From Pseudoruegeria sp. SK021 (lineage in GTDB: Bacteria; Pseudomonadota; Alphaproteobacteria; Rhodobacterales; Rhodobacteraceae): 35,386 nucleotides of DNA. A program made the position numbers and the translations under genes. The stretch lies in NCBI RefSeq assembly GCF_002119405.1, contig NZ_MTBG01000032.1, positions 1-35,386 on the forward strand, in the 5' to 3' direction. Position 1 is the first letter of the stretch. Every line of letters begins with the position of its first letter. Below the pieces are notes generated by a model. That model ran no database searches. It was not told where the DNA came from and saw nothing but the letters and a program-made list of their open reading frames with translations. Shown here one piece after another: positions 1 to 9,193 of this stretch.

Positions 1-712
1 GTTGTGTTGCACGATCAGGTTGTCAGCACTGGGGGCAGCAGACCTCACCCATGCATTCCACGGCGGGACCGGAACACCGTCTCTGGCTCGGGACGCCCGG
101 AGTAAAATGGCCCTGCTAGCGAATAGTTACTCGGAGCATTGTTAAGCGCGATGGTCTTCGGCGCGCTCAGGCGAGGTTTTCCGCGTGGCCCCCATCTGGA
201 TCACGAAAATCTTGATCGGGACTGAAGCGCTATCCGACTGGGCGATTAATGGCATGACAGGCGACGAGGCCACACGGCAAATCGTCCATCTTCGGATCGA
301 TCGAAAATTGCCATGGGCTTATCCGGCGCAGCCAAAGTTGAGGCCCTTCTCGCCTTGCCGCAAGGAAACGCTTTTCGGGGTGCCTCCCCTCGGATCGACT
401 GCATGTTGTCTGAACATACCACAAGACATACCGCAAGAATTCAGTAGACGGCTGGGCCACCTTCGGCCGGCCCCGTGCCATTGCGCTGCCGCCACCGAAA
501 CAGTCGCACTGGCCTTGAATGACGCGGGACGAGGTCCCTGCCCCCGGCATCATCGCGGAAGTGGAAGATGATATTCGTGATTTATTACAGAAATTTACTC
601 AGCAAAGCCGCATTGTTCGGTCGCATCGGCAAAGTGTTGCCGACCGATTAAAACCCGGGAACTGACCGCGTCCGACAGGTGTTTCAGCTTGCCACACCGG
701 GAGAAGTCACTC
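1..712. other. Leader region without a convincing gene
   Basis: No reading frame here has a recognisable domain, a good ribosome binding site or codon usage like the downstream genes. Overlapping open frames of about 100-130 codons exist on both strands between 185 and 571, but neither translates into anything I recognise. The stretch around 565-605 is AT-rich compared with its surroundings and is a plausible place for the glgC promoter, but I cannot define -35 and -10 boxes with confidence. It may be decayed coding DNA or the 3' flank of a gene outside the window. Confidence 0.5.
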
Positions 713-1867
713 ATGCCAAATTCTACCAAAAACGTCGTTGCCGTAATGCTTGCCGGTGGACAGGGTTCCCGGCTGCATGAACTGACCGCCGACACCTGCA
801 AGCCCGCCGTTTCATTTGCGGGAGGACGACGCATTGTGGATTGGACCATGGACAATTTGGTTCGTACGCAACCCGACAAGGTGTTTGTGGCAACGCAGTA
901 TCGCCCTGCGGCATTGATCGATCATTTGAACACCCACTGGCGGCAAGGATTTACCAGTGGAACCCTTACGATTTGCGAGGGCGCCACCGTGACCGGGCGA
1001 CCAGAAGGCTATGTCGGCACTGCCGACGCGGTCACCCGCAACCTCGATCAGATCGCTGCAGCCGCGCCCGATGTCGTGCTGGTCGTGGCCGCCGACCATG
1101 TCTATCGGATGGATTATGCGGCAATGATTGCGGCGCACCGGGCCAGCAACCGCCCCGTAACCGTTGCAGTCGACCGGGTGCCGGTGGAAATGGCCCACTC
1201 CTTCGGTGTAATCGAGGCGGACGCAATGGGCCGCGTCGATGCATTTGTCGAAAAGCCCCTCTGTGCCAAACCGATGGTCGGTGACCCCGCGCATATAATG
1301 GCGAGCATGGGCATCTATGTCTTCGATTGGCCATGGCTGCGCGACACCTTGATGCGGGACAGTTCTGATGCGCGATCGGCCCATGATTTCGGCCATGATA
1401 TTCTGCCCGAGGCCGTGCGCAGCGATTTGGTCCAAGCCTATGACGTGGCCGCGCATGAGCCGGGGTTCTATTGGCGCGATGTCGGGACGCTGGATGCCTT
1501 GCGTCAGACCTGTATCGACCTGATGGACAAGATGTCGCCATGCCTGAACCCGGCCTATCCCGCAGGCAATTCCCTCACGGACCAGCCAACGCTGATCGTG
1601 CAGCAGAACTCGGTTGTGCTGCCCGGTGCGATGGTGTCGCGCGGCGCACGTCTGCGCAACACCATCGTAGCACCCGGCTGTGTGGTCCCCGGAACCTTCG
1701 AAGCAGGCTATGATCTTGAACACGATGCAACCCATTTCCGCGTTACGCCAGAAGGCACTGTCCTGATCACCCCCACCATGCTGGCCCGGCACAGCGCCGG
1801 GATCATGCGCCCGCATCTCATGCCAAACGCCGCCCATGCTGCGTCTTTGAAAGTGACCCATCGATGA
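713..1867 (+). CDS. glgC: Glucose-1-phosphate adenylyltransferase (ADP-glucose pyrophosphorylase), short divergent form
   Basis: Forms ADP-glucose from ATP and glucose 1-phosphate, the committed step of bacterial glycogen synthesis, in the cytoplasm. The 384-residue product has the nucleotidyltransferase loop LAGGQGSRL (13-21), GTADAV (102-107), the catalytic-Asp region ADHVYRMDY (127-135, GDHIY in E. coli), FVEKP (178-182, sugar-phosphate-binding Lys) and YWRDVGTLDA (253-262). I chose the ATG at 713 because GGAG lies about nine bases upstream; an in-frame TTG at 689 is less likely. It is shorter than the usual ~420-430 residues: the C-terminal beta-helix lacks roughly 40 residues compared with E. 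coli GlgC. The N-terminal Lys of the allosteric region (GGKFR in E. coli) is replaced (AGGRR, 37-41). The stop overlaps the glgX start as ATGA. Family assignment is firm; normal allosteric regulation is doubtful. Confidence 0.92.
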   Translation: MPNSTKNVVAVMLAGGQGSRLHELTADTCKPAVSFAGGRRIVDWTMDNLVRTQPDKVFVATQYRPAALIDHLNTHWRQGFTSGTLTICEGATVTGRPEGYVGTADAVTRNLDQIAAAAPDVVLVVAADHVYRMDYAAMIAAHRASNRPVTVAVDRVPVEMAHSFGVIEADAMGRVDAFVEKPLCAKPMVGDPAHIMASMGIYVFDWPWLRDTLMRDSSDARSAHDFGHDILPEAVRSDLVQAYDVAAHEPGFYWRDVGTLDALRQTCIDLMDKMSPCLNPAYPAGNSLTDQPTLIVQQNSVVLPGAMVSRGARLRNTIVAPGCVVPGTFEAGYDLEHDATHFRVTPEGTVLITPTMLARHSAGIMRPHLMPNAAHAASLKVTHR

Positions 1868-3930
1868 CCAACATCTCCGCGACTGACGCCGATTTTGATC
1901 TTTCCCTCGCCCGCCCCGATACCCTCGGGTCGGTGGTTCGGGACGGAGGGACCAGCTTTGCGCTGTTTTCCGACAACGCCCAACAAGTCGACCTGTGTTT
2001 GTATGACGCCGAGGGTAAAACCGAGATCGCACGCCGCCCCCTGCCTGAAATGGAAGGCGGAATCTGGTATGGGTTCCTGCCCGGTGTCGGGCCGGGTCAG
2101 GTGTATGGATACCGGGTGCATGGGGACTATGCGCCGGACCAGGGCCATCGGTTCAATCCCGCCAAACTTTTGCTCGATCCTTACGCCCGCGCGTTGAAGG
2201 GTGACATAACTTGGAACGATGCCTTGTTCGGCTATCCCGTCGGTCAAGACGATCTGACCCGAGATGATCGCGACTCGGCGCCGTTTATGCCTAAGGGCGT
2301 CGTCGTCGATACACGGTATGACTGGCACCATCAGGATCGTCTGAGCCATCGCTGGAAGGACACCGTCATTTGCGAGGCCCACGTCAAAGGGCTGACGATG
2401 CGCCACCCGGGGGTGGTACAGGCCGATCGGGGCACATTTGCTGGCCTTGCAGCGGATCCGGTCATTGAACATTTGCACCGGATCGGCGTGACCGCGATTG
2501 AACTGTTGCCGGTACATGCCTTCGCCAACGATCGCCACCTGATCGAAAAAGGACTGAGCAACTATTGGGGCTATAACACGCTGTCATTCTTCGCCCCCCA
2601 TGCCGCCTATCTAAAGTCAGGTGATCTCGCTGAGGTCAAGCAGGCGATCGACCGGTTTCATGCCGCCGGGATCGAGGTGATCTTGGATGTGGTCTATAAT
2701 CACACCTGCGAAGGCAACGAGATGGGGCCGACCCTGTCGTTCCGCGGCATCGACAATGCCAGCTATTACCTGCTGTCCGACGATCCGCGCCATTGTTACG
2801 ATACAACCGGCTGCGGCAACACGGTCAATGTCGCTCATCCGATGGTCTTGCGCATGATCTTGGATTCGCTGCGCTATTGGGTCACCGACATGCATGTCGA
2901 CGGTTTCCGCTTTGATCTGGCCTCGACGCTGGGGCGGGAATCCAGCGGCTTCGAGCGCGAAGGCGGGTTCTTTGCCGCCATCCGACAAGACCCCATTTTG
3001 GCGGGTGTGAAACTGATCGCCGAACCGTGGGATATCGGCGATGGCGGCTATCAGGTGGGCGGCTTCCCTTGGCCGTTCCGCGAATGGAACGACAAGGCGC
3101 GCGACGATTTACGCGGGTTCTGGCGCCGCGATCCCGGGTTGCTGCCACACGTGGCCGAGCGCCTGTCCGGCAGCCCGGTGCAGTTCGACCATTCGCACCG
3201 ACCCGCCACCAGTTCGATCAATTTTCTGGCGGCCCATGACGGGTTCACCCTGTGGGACACGCTCAGCTATGACGACAAACACAACGACGCAAACGGCGAA
3301 GACGGGCGTGACGGCCACGATCACAACATCTCGCACAACTTGGGGTGTGAAGGGCCTACTGACGACGCCGCGATCATCGAGGCACGGCTGCGGCGGGCAA
3401 AAGGAATGCTCGCGACGTTGTTCATGGCGCAGGGGGTGCCGATGCTGCTGGCCGGGGACGCCTTTGGTCAAAGTCAGCAGGGCAACAACAATGCCTATTG
3501 CCAAGACAATGACATCGCTTGGCTGGATTGGGAGTCAGCCCGATCCGACCTGACCAACGCGGTCGCGACAATGACCGCCCTGCGGCGCGATCTGCCAAGC
3601 CTGATTTCGCCGCGCTTTGTCCGGGCCGATGCCGAAGGCCACGCCCACGGGGCCTCATGGCTGCATCCGGCAGGGCGCGAGATGACCGAGGGTGACTGGG
3701 ACGACGCAGAGTTGCGCTGCATGGCGAAATTGATCGAGATGGACGACGGCGCGCAGGTGCTGATCCTTCTAAATGCTGGCGACGATGCCGAATTTACCCT
3801 GCCAGAAGGCAATTGGCATTTGCGCCTGGACACCGCGCGCGACGCTATCGCCTGCGATGAACCGGTGACCGAGAGGGTCGGGTGTGGTTGGCAATCGGTC
3901 CAAGTGTTGAACCGGCGCGTCCTAGACTGA
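1864..3930 (+). CDS. glgX: Glycogen debranching enzyme GlgX (GH13)
   Basis: Hydrolyses alpha-1,6 branches of phosphorylase-limit glycogen in the cytoplasm. The 688-residue protein starts with a CBM48-like beta-sandwich (about 20-110), followed by a GH13 barrel. GH13 region I is DVVYNH (275-280). The nucleophile is Asp351 in GFRFDLA, the acid/base is Glu387 in LIAEPWD, and His458-Asp459 lie in AAHDGF. Length is close to the family norm of about 660-700. The ATG overlaps the glgC stop by four bases, so the two are probably translationally coupled and co-transcribed. No glgA, glgB or glgP is in the window, so this is a partial glycogen cassette whose partners must lie elsewhere or upstream. A perfect 10-bp hairpin follows about 160 bases downstream. 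Confidence 0.95.
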   Translation: MTNISATDADFDLSLARPDTLGSVVRDGGTSFALFSDNAQQVDLCLYDAEGKTEIARRPLPEMEGGIWYGFLPGVGPGQVYGYRVHGDYAPDQGHRFNPAKLLLDPYARALKGDITWNDALFGYPVGQDDLTRDDRDSAPFMPKGVVVDTRYDWHHQDRLSHRWKDTVICEAHVKGLTMRHPGVVQADRGTFAGLAADPVIEHLHRIGVTAIELLPVHAFANDRHLIEKGLSNYWGYNTLSFFAPHAAYLKSGDLAEVKQAIDRFHAAGIEVILDVVYNHTCEGNEMGPTLSFRGIDNASYYLLSDDPRHCYDTTGCGNTVNVAHPMVLRMILDSLRYWVTDMHVDGFRFDLASTLGRESSGFEREGGFFAAIRQDPILAGVKLIAEPWDIGDGGYQVGGFPWPFREWNDKARDDLRGFWRRDPGLLPHVAERLSGSPVQFDHSHRPATSSINFLAAHDGFTLWDTLSYDDKHNDANGEDGRDGHDHNISHNLGCEGPTDDAAIIEARLRRAKGMLATLFMAQGVPMLLAGDAFGQSQQGNNNAYCQDNDIAWLDWESARSDLTNAVATMTALRRDLPSLISPRFVRADAEGHAHGASWLHPAGREMTEGDWDDAELRCMAKLIEMDDGAQVLILLNAGDDAEFTLPEGNWHLRLDTARDAIACDEPVTERVGCGWQSVQVLNRRVLD

Positions 3931-4087
3931 CGCAGGGTGGGATGTTGTCCAAGGGCGATGCCCCGCCAACCTAATCCCACCATATGTCTGGCGAGAGTGG
4001 ATCGTCCCATATGCGGATGTGACACGGCAGATCGGCTTCGATCTATCCCGCCCCTGCACCGCCGGTTCGCTTCAATCGCAAAGCGAT

Positions 4088-4121
4088 CCCCCTCTAACGG
4101 CGCAGGCGCATTTAGAGGGGG
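4088..4121. terminator. Hairpin between convergent glgX and cytochrome genes
   Basis: A perfect 10-bp inverted repeat (CCCCCTCTAA / TTAGAGGGGG) with a 14-base loop lies between the convergent glgX and the cytochrome c gene. The following T tract is weak on both strands, so it is best read as a bidirectional terminator or 3'-end-protecting stem. Confidence 0.6.
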
Positions 4122-4162
4122 GCTGGTTTGTGCAGCGTGCCGAACCCGCACAGTCATTGCCG

Positions 4163-5443
4163 CTATTGGTGTCTTGTGTCGCCCTTCGCGCGGGCGGATT
4201 CCACCACGTCTGGTGTCACATCACCCTCATGGCCGCCCCACCGTTGGCGCAGATAGTTGACCAGATCGGCCATCTCTTGATCCGACAGCATCTGATCAAA
4301 GGCAGGCATCGCTTGCATCCGCTCACCGTGAGCCAGATCGCGGCCCGGAATGCCTTCAGCGATGACGCGGATCAGGTTCAGCGGCTCGCGGAACATGGCC
4401 GTTGTGTTCACATCTAGGCGCACAGACGAATGGGGTTGGCCGGCGCCGTCGGTGCCATGACATCCGGCGCAGAGACCGATGTAAAGCGCGGCACCCTCGG
4501 ACGACAAGACACCGACTGGATCAGCCGTTTGCGGACCTGTCAAGGTTTGCCCGGCGGTCAGATAGGCGGTGATTGCCGTCAGGTCCTCGTCTGGTAGGTG
4601 ACTGGTGGAATGAGACAGTACCGGGAACATACCAAAGGTCATCACCCCTTGGGGCGACAAGCCACGATGCAGGAAGCTCACCAGATCATCCTGTGACCAA
4701 CCGCGCCGCGCCAAGGCGTCCGCACGCAGATCGGGGGCATAGGCCCCTTCGATGACTTCACCGGCCAAATGATCATCGCTCAACGCATAAGCAAGGTTGC
4801 GCGGGGTGTGACACTCACCGCAATGACCCAGCACGTTGACAAGATATTCACCCTGCTCCGCCGGGCTATCTCCCACTTGAGCAGGCTCTGCATCGGGGCG
4901 GAAGAACGCGTTCCACAGGGCCACACCGGGACGGACGTTAAAGGGAAAGATCAATCCGTTAGGCTGGTTCGGTTTGTCCACCGGGCGTTGCGCCATCAAC
5001 CAGACCCACAGCGCGTCGGAATCCGCCCGTGTTATCCGGTGATAGCTGGGATAGGGCATTGCCGGATAAAGGTTTTTTCCGCCCGGGGCCACGCCCCAAG
5101 CCACGGCGCGGTACAGATCATCCGCGCTCCAACCGCCGATGCCGTGGTCTTTGGATGGCGTGATATTGGTGCCATAGATCGTCCCCATCGGGGTTTCCAT
5201 GGGCAAGCCACCGGCCAGATCAGATCCGCCCGCCGGGTCGGTATGACACGCCGCGCAGTCCGAAGCGTGGGCGACCCATTCCCCGCGGTCGAACATTTCT
5301 TGCCGGTCGTCTCCGCTTAAACTGGAAAAATCAACGCTGGCCGGCGGAATGTCACCACTGCCGCGTCCGATCAAATACACCGTGCCCAAGACCACGATTC
5401 CAATGACTGCCAATGGGGCGAGGATACGCAAAAGCCGGGTCAT
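4163..5443 (-). CDS. Membrane-anchored triheme cytochrome c subunit of a periplasmic dehydrogenase
   Basis: Electron-transfer subunit that probably passes electrons from the adjacent molybdenum hydroxylase to the quinone pool or terminal oxidase. The 426-residue product has one N-terminal hydrophobic segment (about 4-26) without an obvious cleavage site, so it is likely anchored in the inner membrane with the heme domains in the periplasm. Three CXXCH sites are present: CAACH (63-67), CGECH (208-212) and CAGCH (325-329). This matches the AdhB/gluconate-2-dehydrogenase-type triheme cytochromes. Met residues that could serve as axial ligands occur after each site. The start overlaps the stop of the [2Fe-2S] subunit by four bases (ATGA), placing it last in a three-gene operon. 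Substrate specificity comes from its partners. Confidence 0.9.
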   Translation of the reverse strand: MTRLLRILAPLAVIGIVVLGTVYLIGRGSGDIPPASVDFSSLSGDDRQEMFDRGEWVAHASDCAACHTDPAGGSDLAGGLPMETPMGTIYGTNITPSKDHGIGGWSADDLYRAVAWGVAPGGKNLYPAMPYPSYHRITRADSDALWVWLMAQRPVDKPNQPNGLIFPFNVRPGVALWNAFFRPDAEPAQVGDSPAEQGEYLVNVLGHCGECHTPRNLAYALSDDHLAGEVIEGAYAPDLRADALARRGWSQDDLVSFLHRGLSPQGVMTFGMFPVLSHSTSHLPDEDLTAITAYLTAGQTLTGPQTADPVGVLSSEGAALYIGLCAGCHGTDGAGQPHSSVRLDVNTTAMFREPLNLIRVIAEGIPGRDLAHGERMQAMPAFDQMLSDQEMADLVNYLRQRWGGHEGDVTPDVVESARAKGDTRHQ

Positions 5444-6006
5444 GCCGGGCGCTCCTTGCTGGCAGGGTTGTCATGGGTCAGGCCCGGCGTGTTGAGGATG
5501 ACCTCTTTCACCGCCTGATAATACCGAACATAGCCGGTGCAGCGGCAAATATGGGGATCAAGGGCCGCAAGCACCACCTCTTCAACCTGATCCGCCGCAA
5601 TTGGCGCACGTTGGAGGTGTTCGACGAGTACCGTTGCAGAGTTGACAAAACCGGGGGTGCAATAGCTGCACTGGAACGAGAAATGCTCAAGAAACGCCTG
5701 TTGAATGGCCGAGGGCAGCGGTGCCCCTTCGCCATCTTCCCCAGCGATACCTTCGATGGTGCGCACCGTCTTGCCGTTCAACCACGTAACGCCGGTCACG
5801 CAGGCCGCGACGGTATAGGTGCCCTTGACGGGGTCATCGACAATGATCCGGCAAGCGTTGCACGCCCCCTGACCACAGGACAGACGGGTGCCGGTGAGGT
5901 TTAGATATTCCTGCAACAACTCAACCATCATCAGGTCTTGCGGGACATCCATCGGCCCGACGTTTTGGCCATTGATCGTTGCGGAGAACGTGATTTTCTC
6001 AACCAT
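5440..6006 (-). CDS. [2Fe-2S] small subunit of xanthine dehydrogenase-family molybdenum hydroxylase
   Basis: Carries two [2Fe-2S] clusters that relay electrons from the molybdenum site to the cytochrome. The 188-residue protein has the plant-ferredoxin-type cluster site LSCGQGACNAC (Cys44, 49, 52, with Cys69) and the helical-domain cluster site QCSYCTPGF plus CRCTGY (Cys113, 116, 154, 156). Both are complete, as in IorA and CoxS. The ATG at 6006 is preceded by AGGAGG, and its first base is the last base of the upstream stop (TAATG). A longer in-frame opening exists upstream but is only shadow sequence inside the large-subunit gene. There is no signal peptide, so it presumably rides out with the Tat-exported large subunit, as known for this family. 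Confidence 0.93.
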   Translation of the reverse strand: MVEKITFSATINGQNVGPMDVPQDLMMVELLQEYLNLTGTRLSCGQGACNACRIIVDDPVKGTYTVAACVTGVTWLNGKTVRTIEGIAGEDGEGAPLPSAIQQAFLEHFSFQCSYCTPGFVNSATVLVEHLQRAPIAADQVEEVVLAALDPHICRCTGYVRYYQAVKEVILNTPGLTHDNPASKERPA

Positions 6007-8813
6007 TACAACACCTCCTGAATACGCGCCGCGCTGATTGGAAAACTGTAGAACCGATGCCCGGTCGCATGGGCAATGGCATTGGCGCAGGCCCCGACAA
6101 TCGGGATCATCACAACCTCGGCCATGCCTTTGGGTGGGTCTTCGCCTGACAAGGGCGGCAGGACATGGCCAGTTTGGGTCCACACCCCAACCTCTGAGGC
6201 GCGCGGCAGATGATAACGGCTGTAATTCCACGTTCCGTTGCCGGGTCCATCGGCACCGGTGGGCAAGTCTTCATACAAGGCGTGGCCAATCCCCATGGCA
6301 ATTCCGCCCTCAAGCTGACCCGAGACAAGCTCAGGCACAATCTGGGTGCCGCATTCCAGCCAAGTCTTGTGGGACAGGATGGTCACTTTTCCCGATCCGG
6401 TTGCGACCCCCAGTTCGACCAAAGTGGCGCAAGGGGCATAGTACACGGTGCCGGCATTGTTGCGCTGCACCGGGGGATAATCCACTTGTTTGCGGGGCTG
6501 AAAGGCATACCCGCCATCCGTCATCTGGGCCTTGCGCACAGCAGTGGCCCCCGTGCCCCATTTGACCGAAAGCGCATCAATCGGCGCGCGAAAGCTTTGC
6601 CCGTCCACTTCGAAATCGGCCTCGGCCCACGCCCAGCGATTGAAGGTGTGGATGCACACGCCAATGATCCTGCCGTCTGCATGGGCGCGCTTGGCGAGCC
6701 GTTCCAAAGAGAGCGGCTCCATAGAGCGGGCGACCAACCGGCCATCCCGCCACTCTGCATCTTCAAAGCGCAGCGGTTCTGGCAAGGACTGACCGCCGGC
6801 AGATCCGCCACCCCAAATGGCAACGGCCGAAGGCCACAGGGCCAGCCGCAGCAAAAGTTGCGCCGCCTGCTGTGTGGCGTGGGTGAAATAGTAGGCCGAG
6901 TTTGAGGCCGAACGCGGCGAGGTAAACCGCGGCACCCAATGGGGATCTTGCGAAAGCTGGTCTTCTTGCTCTTGCGGGGTGGTGTAGGGTTCGTCCTTGG
7001 TTTCCAAGGGCATTTCCGGCCAGTGCTGCACCGAAAATTCAACCTCATCCGCCGGTCGCCCCAAATAGGGCTGAGTCACCAGCATCTGCGAGGTGGTCGC
7101 ACCGGCCCCGATCTCTGCCGCGACATGGCGCATTTTCAAACGCCCTTCTGGCGTGATCTCCAACTGGACAACCGCCGCCTCGGCCCCTGTGCCGAAGTCC
7201 TTTTGCACCGAGGCGAACCCAAGCCCGTATAACATGCCGGGGTTGTCCGCCTCATAAGCGGTTTTGCGGTCATTGCGTTCGGTCCAAATGGGGTCTTGGC
7301 GGGCAATGTCCAAAATTTCGCCAATGCGCAGATGACCTGAAGGTACCGCCCCTTGGGTGTTTTTCATGCCGGTTTCGATGACGTTTTTCCGGCGCAGGTC
7401 AATCGCATCCATGCCCATCTCATCCGCGATCTCATCGACCAACATCTCGGTCGTGGCCATGGATTGCAGCGTCCCGTAGCCGCGCATCGACCCCGAGGTG
7501 ACGCCGATGGACGGCAGAACTTGCACGGACAAATCGCTTTTCGGCATATAATAAACCGATTGCGCCGCTGTCACCGCGACGGTCCCGACCGATGGGCTAA
7601 AGTTCATGACGCCGCCGCCATCACCCGTCATATCGCAACTCATCGCTTGAAACTTGCCGTCCTGGTCAACGGTCAGCGCGGTGCGAATATCGAAAGGGTG
7701 GCGTTTCAAGGCAAACTGGAAGTGCTGCCACCGATCAAGGGCAAGGCGCACGGGATTGCCCTCGCCATAAAGCGCGGCCATGGCAACGTAATAAGGGAAG
7801 GGCTGATGCTCTTTCTGGCCATAGCCCACGGTATAGCCGGTCACGAAATCCAGCGCGCTCAGCGGCAATGTGCTGGCCGCCATCATATCAAGAATATGAT
7901 GCGCGGCTGAATAGGGCGACTGGGTCGCGCCCACCACGTTCAGGCGCCCTGTGCCCGGGTCATACCAGCCCAAACCATTTTCCATTTCCATCGCGCAAGG
8001 ATCAACCGACTGGCTGTGGTAGTCCCGCGCAAAGGTGCGCCAGCCGTCCGGCGGTGTGTCCATCTCCGACTGGATGTCAGCCGAGTACCCCATGGCCGCC
8101 CCAAATGCCGGATGGTCATCGCCGGGCCACTGCACACCGGTATCATCCGTATCAGGCCAGACGACATAGTCCTTCATTGGTGAAAACCGGTCCGCCCCGC
8201 GCGGATCATCGCCACCGACGCGGACAAACCGCGCCGCACCATAAGGCGCGCGTTTGGGCGGCTCAGCCGGTTCGCCAAAACGGAAAATGTCATCGTTGAA
8301 TTGCAGGCGTTTACGGGCTTCGCGGAAGCGTTCGTAATCGTGCCAAATCCCCAAAGCCACAGGTTGCCCCAGCATGGGTGAGACGTTGCCCGGCTTCAGA
8401 AAAAAATCGCCGTAAAACGCGGGCTCAGGCATGGTGACATTGTCTTTGGCCAAGCGTTCGGCGTCGATCAGAACATCTGGGGCGACGTCAGGGTCAAGCA
8501 CCGACAGGTCCAGCCCCAAATACACCCGATCCGCGCGCGGCACATGCAGGGTCAGCGCATAGGATTGATGATCGGGCCAGCCGTCCAGATCCCGGGCACG
8601 CATATCGATGGCAAAGACCTTGCTGCCCGTGACCTTGGCCATGCCGTCGCGCCGATAGCGCAAGCGCCCGTCGGCAAACCAGCCCGGGTCCTGCCCCACC
8701 GACGATTGCACCATCGCGGCCTGCGCCTGACCAAGCGGGCGCACCGCAGCGCTAACCCCGAGTGCGGCAGCCGCGGCCAAAAAATTTCGGCGAGACATAT
8801 CGAGATGGGGCAT
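6006..8813 (-). CDS. Tat-exported molybdopterin-binding large subunit (xanthine dehydrogenase family, IorB/aldehyde dehydrogenase-like)
   Basis: Catalytic subunit predicted to hydroxylate an aldehyde or N-heterocycle at a molybdenum-cytosine-dinucleotide cofactor in the periplasm. The ATG at 8813 has GGAG five bases upstream; a GTG two codons earlier is possible. The 935-residue product opens with a Tat signal (SRRNFLAAA, Arg8-Arg9, Ala-rich segment to about residue 34), then an alpha/beta hammerhead-like domain and two cofactor-binding domains. The C-terminal region GMAEVV keeps a Glu (about 899) where the family has its catalytic Glu. The cofactor loop usually written GGGFGR is replaced by VGYGQK (about 329-334). 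At 935 residues it is longer than typical IorB (about 750-780). Gene order is large, small, cytochrome c. Isoquinoline oxidoreductase versus acetic-acid-bacterium-type aldehyde dehydrogenase cannot be decided from sequence. Confidence 0.88.
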   Translation of the reverse strand: MPHLDMSRRNFLAAAAALGVSAAVRPLGQAQAAMVQSSVGQDPGWFADGRLRYRRDGMAKVTGSKVFAIDMRARDLDGWPDHQSYALTLHVPRADRVYLGLDLSVLDPDVAPDVLIDAERLAKDNVTMPEPAFYGDFFLKPGNVSPMLGQPVALGIWHDYERFREARKRLQFNDDIFRFGEPAEPPKRAPYGAARFVRVGGDDPRGADRFSPMKDYVVWPDTDDTGVQWPGDDHPAFGAAMGYSADIQSEMDTPPDGWRTFARDYHSQSVDPCAMEMENGLGWYDPGTGRLNVVGATQSPYSAAHHILDMMAASTLPLSALDFVTGYTVGYGQKEHQPFPYYVAMAALYGEGNPVRLALDRWQHFQFALKRHPFDIRTALTVDQDGKFQAMSCDMTGDGGGVMNFSPSVGTVAVTAAQSVYYMPKSDLSVQVLPSIGVTSGSMRGYGTLQSMATTEMLVDEIADEMGMDAIDLRRKNVIETGMKNTQGAVPSGHLRIGEILDIARQDPIWTERNDRKTAYEADNPGMLYGLGFASVQKDFGTGAEAAVVQLEITPEGRLKMRHVAAEIGAGATTSQMLVTQPYLGRPADEVEFSVQHWPEMPLETKDEPYTTPQEQEDQLSQDPHWVPRFTSPRSASNSAYYFTHATQQAAQLLLRLALWPSAVAIWGGGSAGGQSLPEPLRFEDAEWRDGRLVARSMEPLSLERLAKRAHADGRIIGVCIHTFNRWAWAEADFEVDGQSFRAPIDALSVKWGTGATAVRKAQMTDGGYAFQPRKQVDYPPVQRNNAGTVYYAPCATLVELGVATGSGKVTILSHKTWLECGTQIVPELVSGQLEGGIAMGIGHALYEDLPTGADGPGNGTWNYSRYHLPRASEVGVWTQTGHVLPPLSGEDPPKGMAEVVMIPIVGACANAIAHATGHRFYSFPISAARIQEVL

Positions 8814-9193
8814 GGGCACTCCGTCGGTTGGCGCTGTTCAAATGACCTGCTGGCGCGGGTTCGCTTTCGGGCCTAATCTAGGCTCAACGCCCCGCGTGCG
8901 GGGTTGGTTCACAGAAACCTTATCCGCGATGGATCAGTTGTAAACCCATCGCCCGACGCACGGCACGAATTGACCGCGCCAAGATGTGGGCCCCTAGCTT
9001 CCCTAGAAGCGCCACACAAGCTGCCCGAGGTCAAGCGCCATCAGCTAAAGACCCAGACATTGCACTCCTACGGTCGAGCCGGAACGATCTTCCCTAAACA
9101 TGACGACGTCAGGATCCCGCCGCGTCCACCGGCGACCAAATTCGGATAGGACGCGCCGACAGCGCCGCACGTTCCCCATTTCCCATTTCCACG
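8814..9193. other. Intergenic region with a small GC-rich hairpin
   Basis: No gene is supported in these 380 bases. It must hold the promoter of the molybdenum hydroxylase operon (leftward from 8813), but I see no convincing -35/-10 pair. A compact inverted repeat, CCCCGC-GT-GCGGGG (8890-8903), may be the core of a terminator for the leftward gene ending at 9194, although it sits about 290 bases downstream of that stop and has no T tract. Confidence 0.4.

Noticed and set aside
280-340. A LPWAYPAQ-like peptide resembling the C-terminus of IS66-type transposases
   Set aside because: The similarity covers only about eight residues, with no other IS66 motif, no inverted repeat and no flanking transposase frame.
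8814-9193. Possible small genes between the molybdenum hydroxylase and the DUF421 gene
   Set aside because: The open frame around 8904-9149 has no ribosome binding site and an arbitrary composition.
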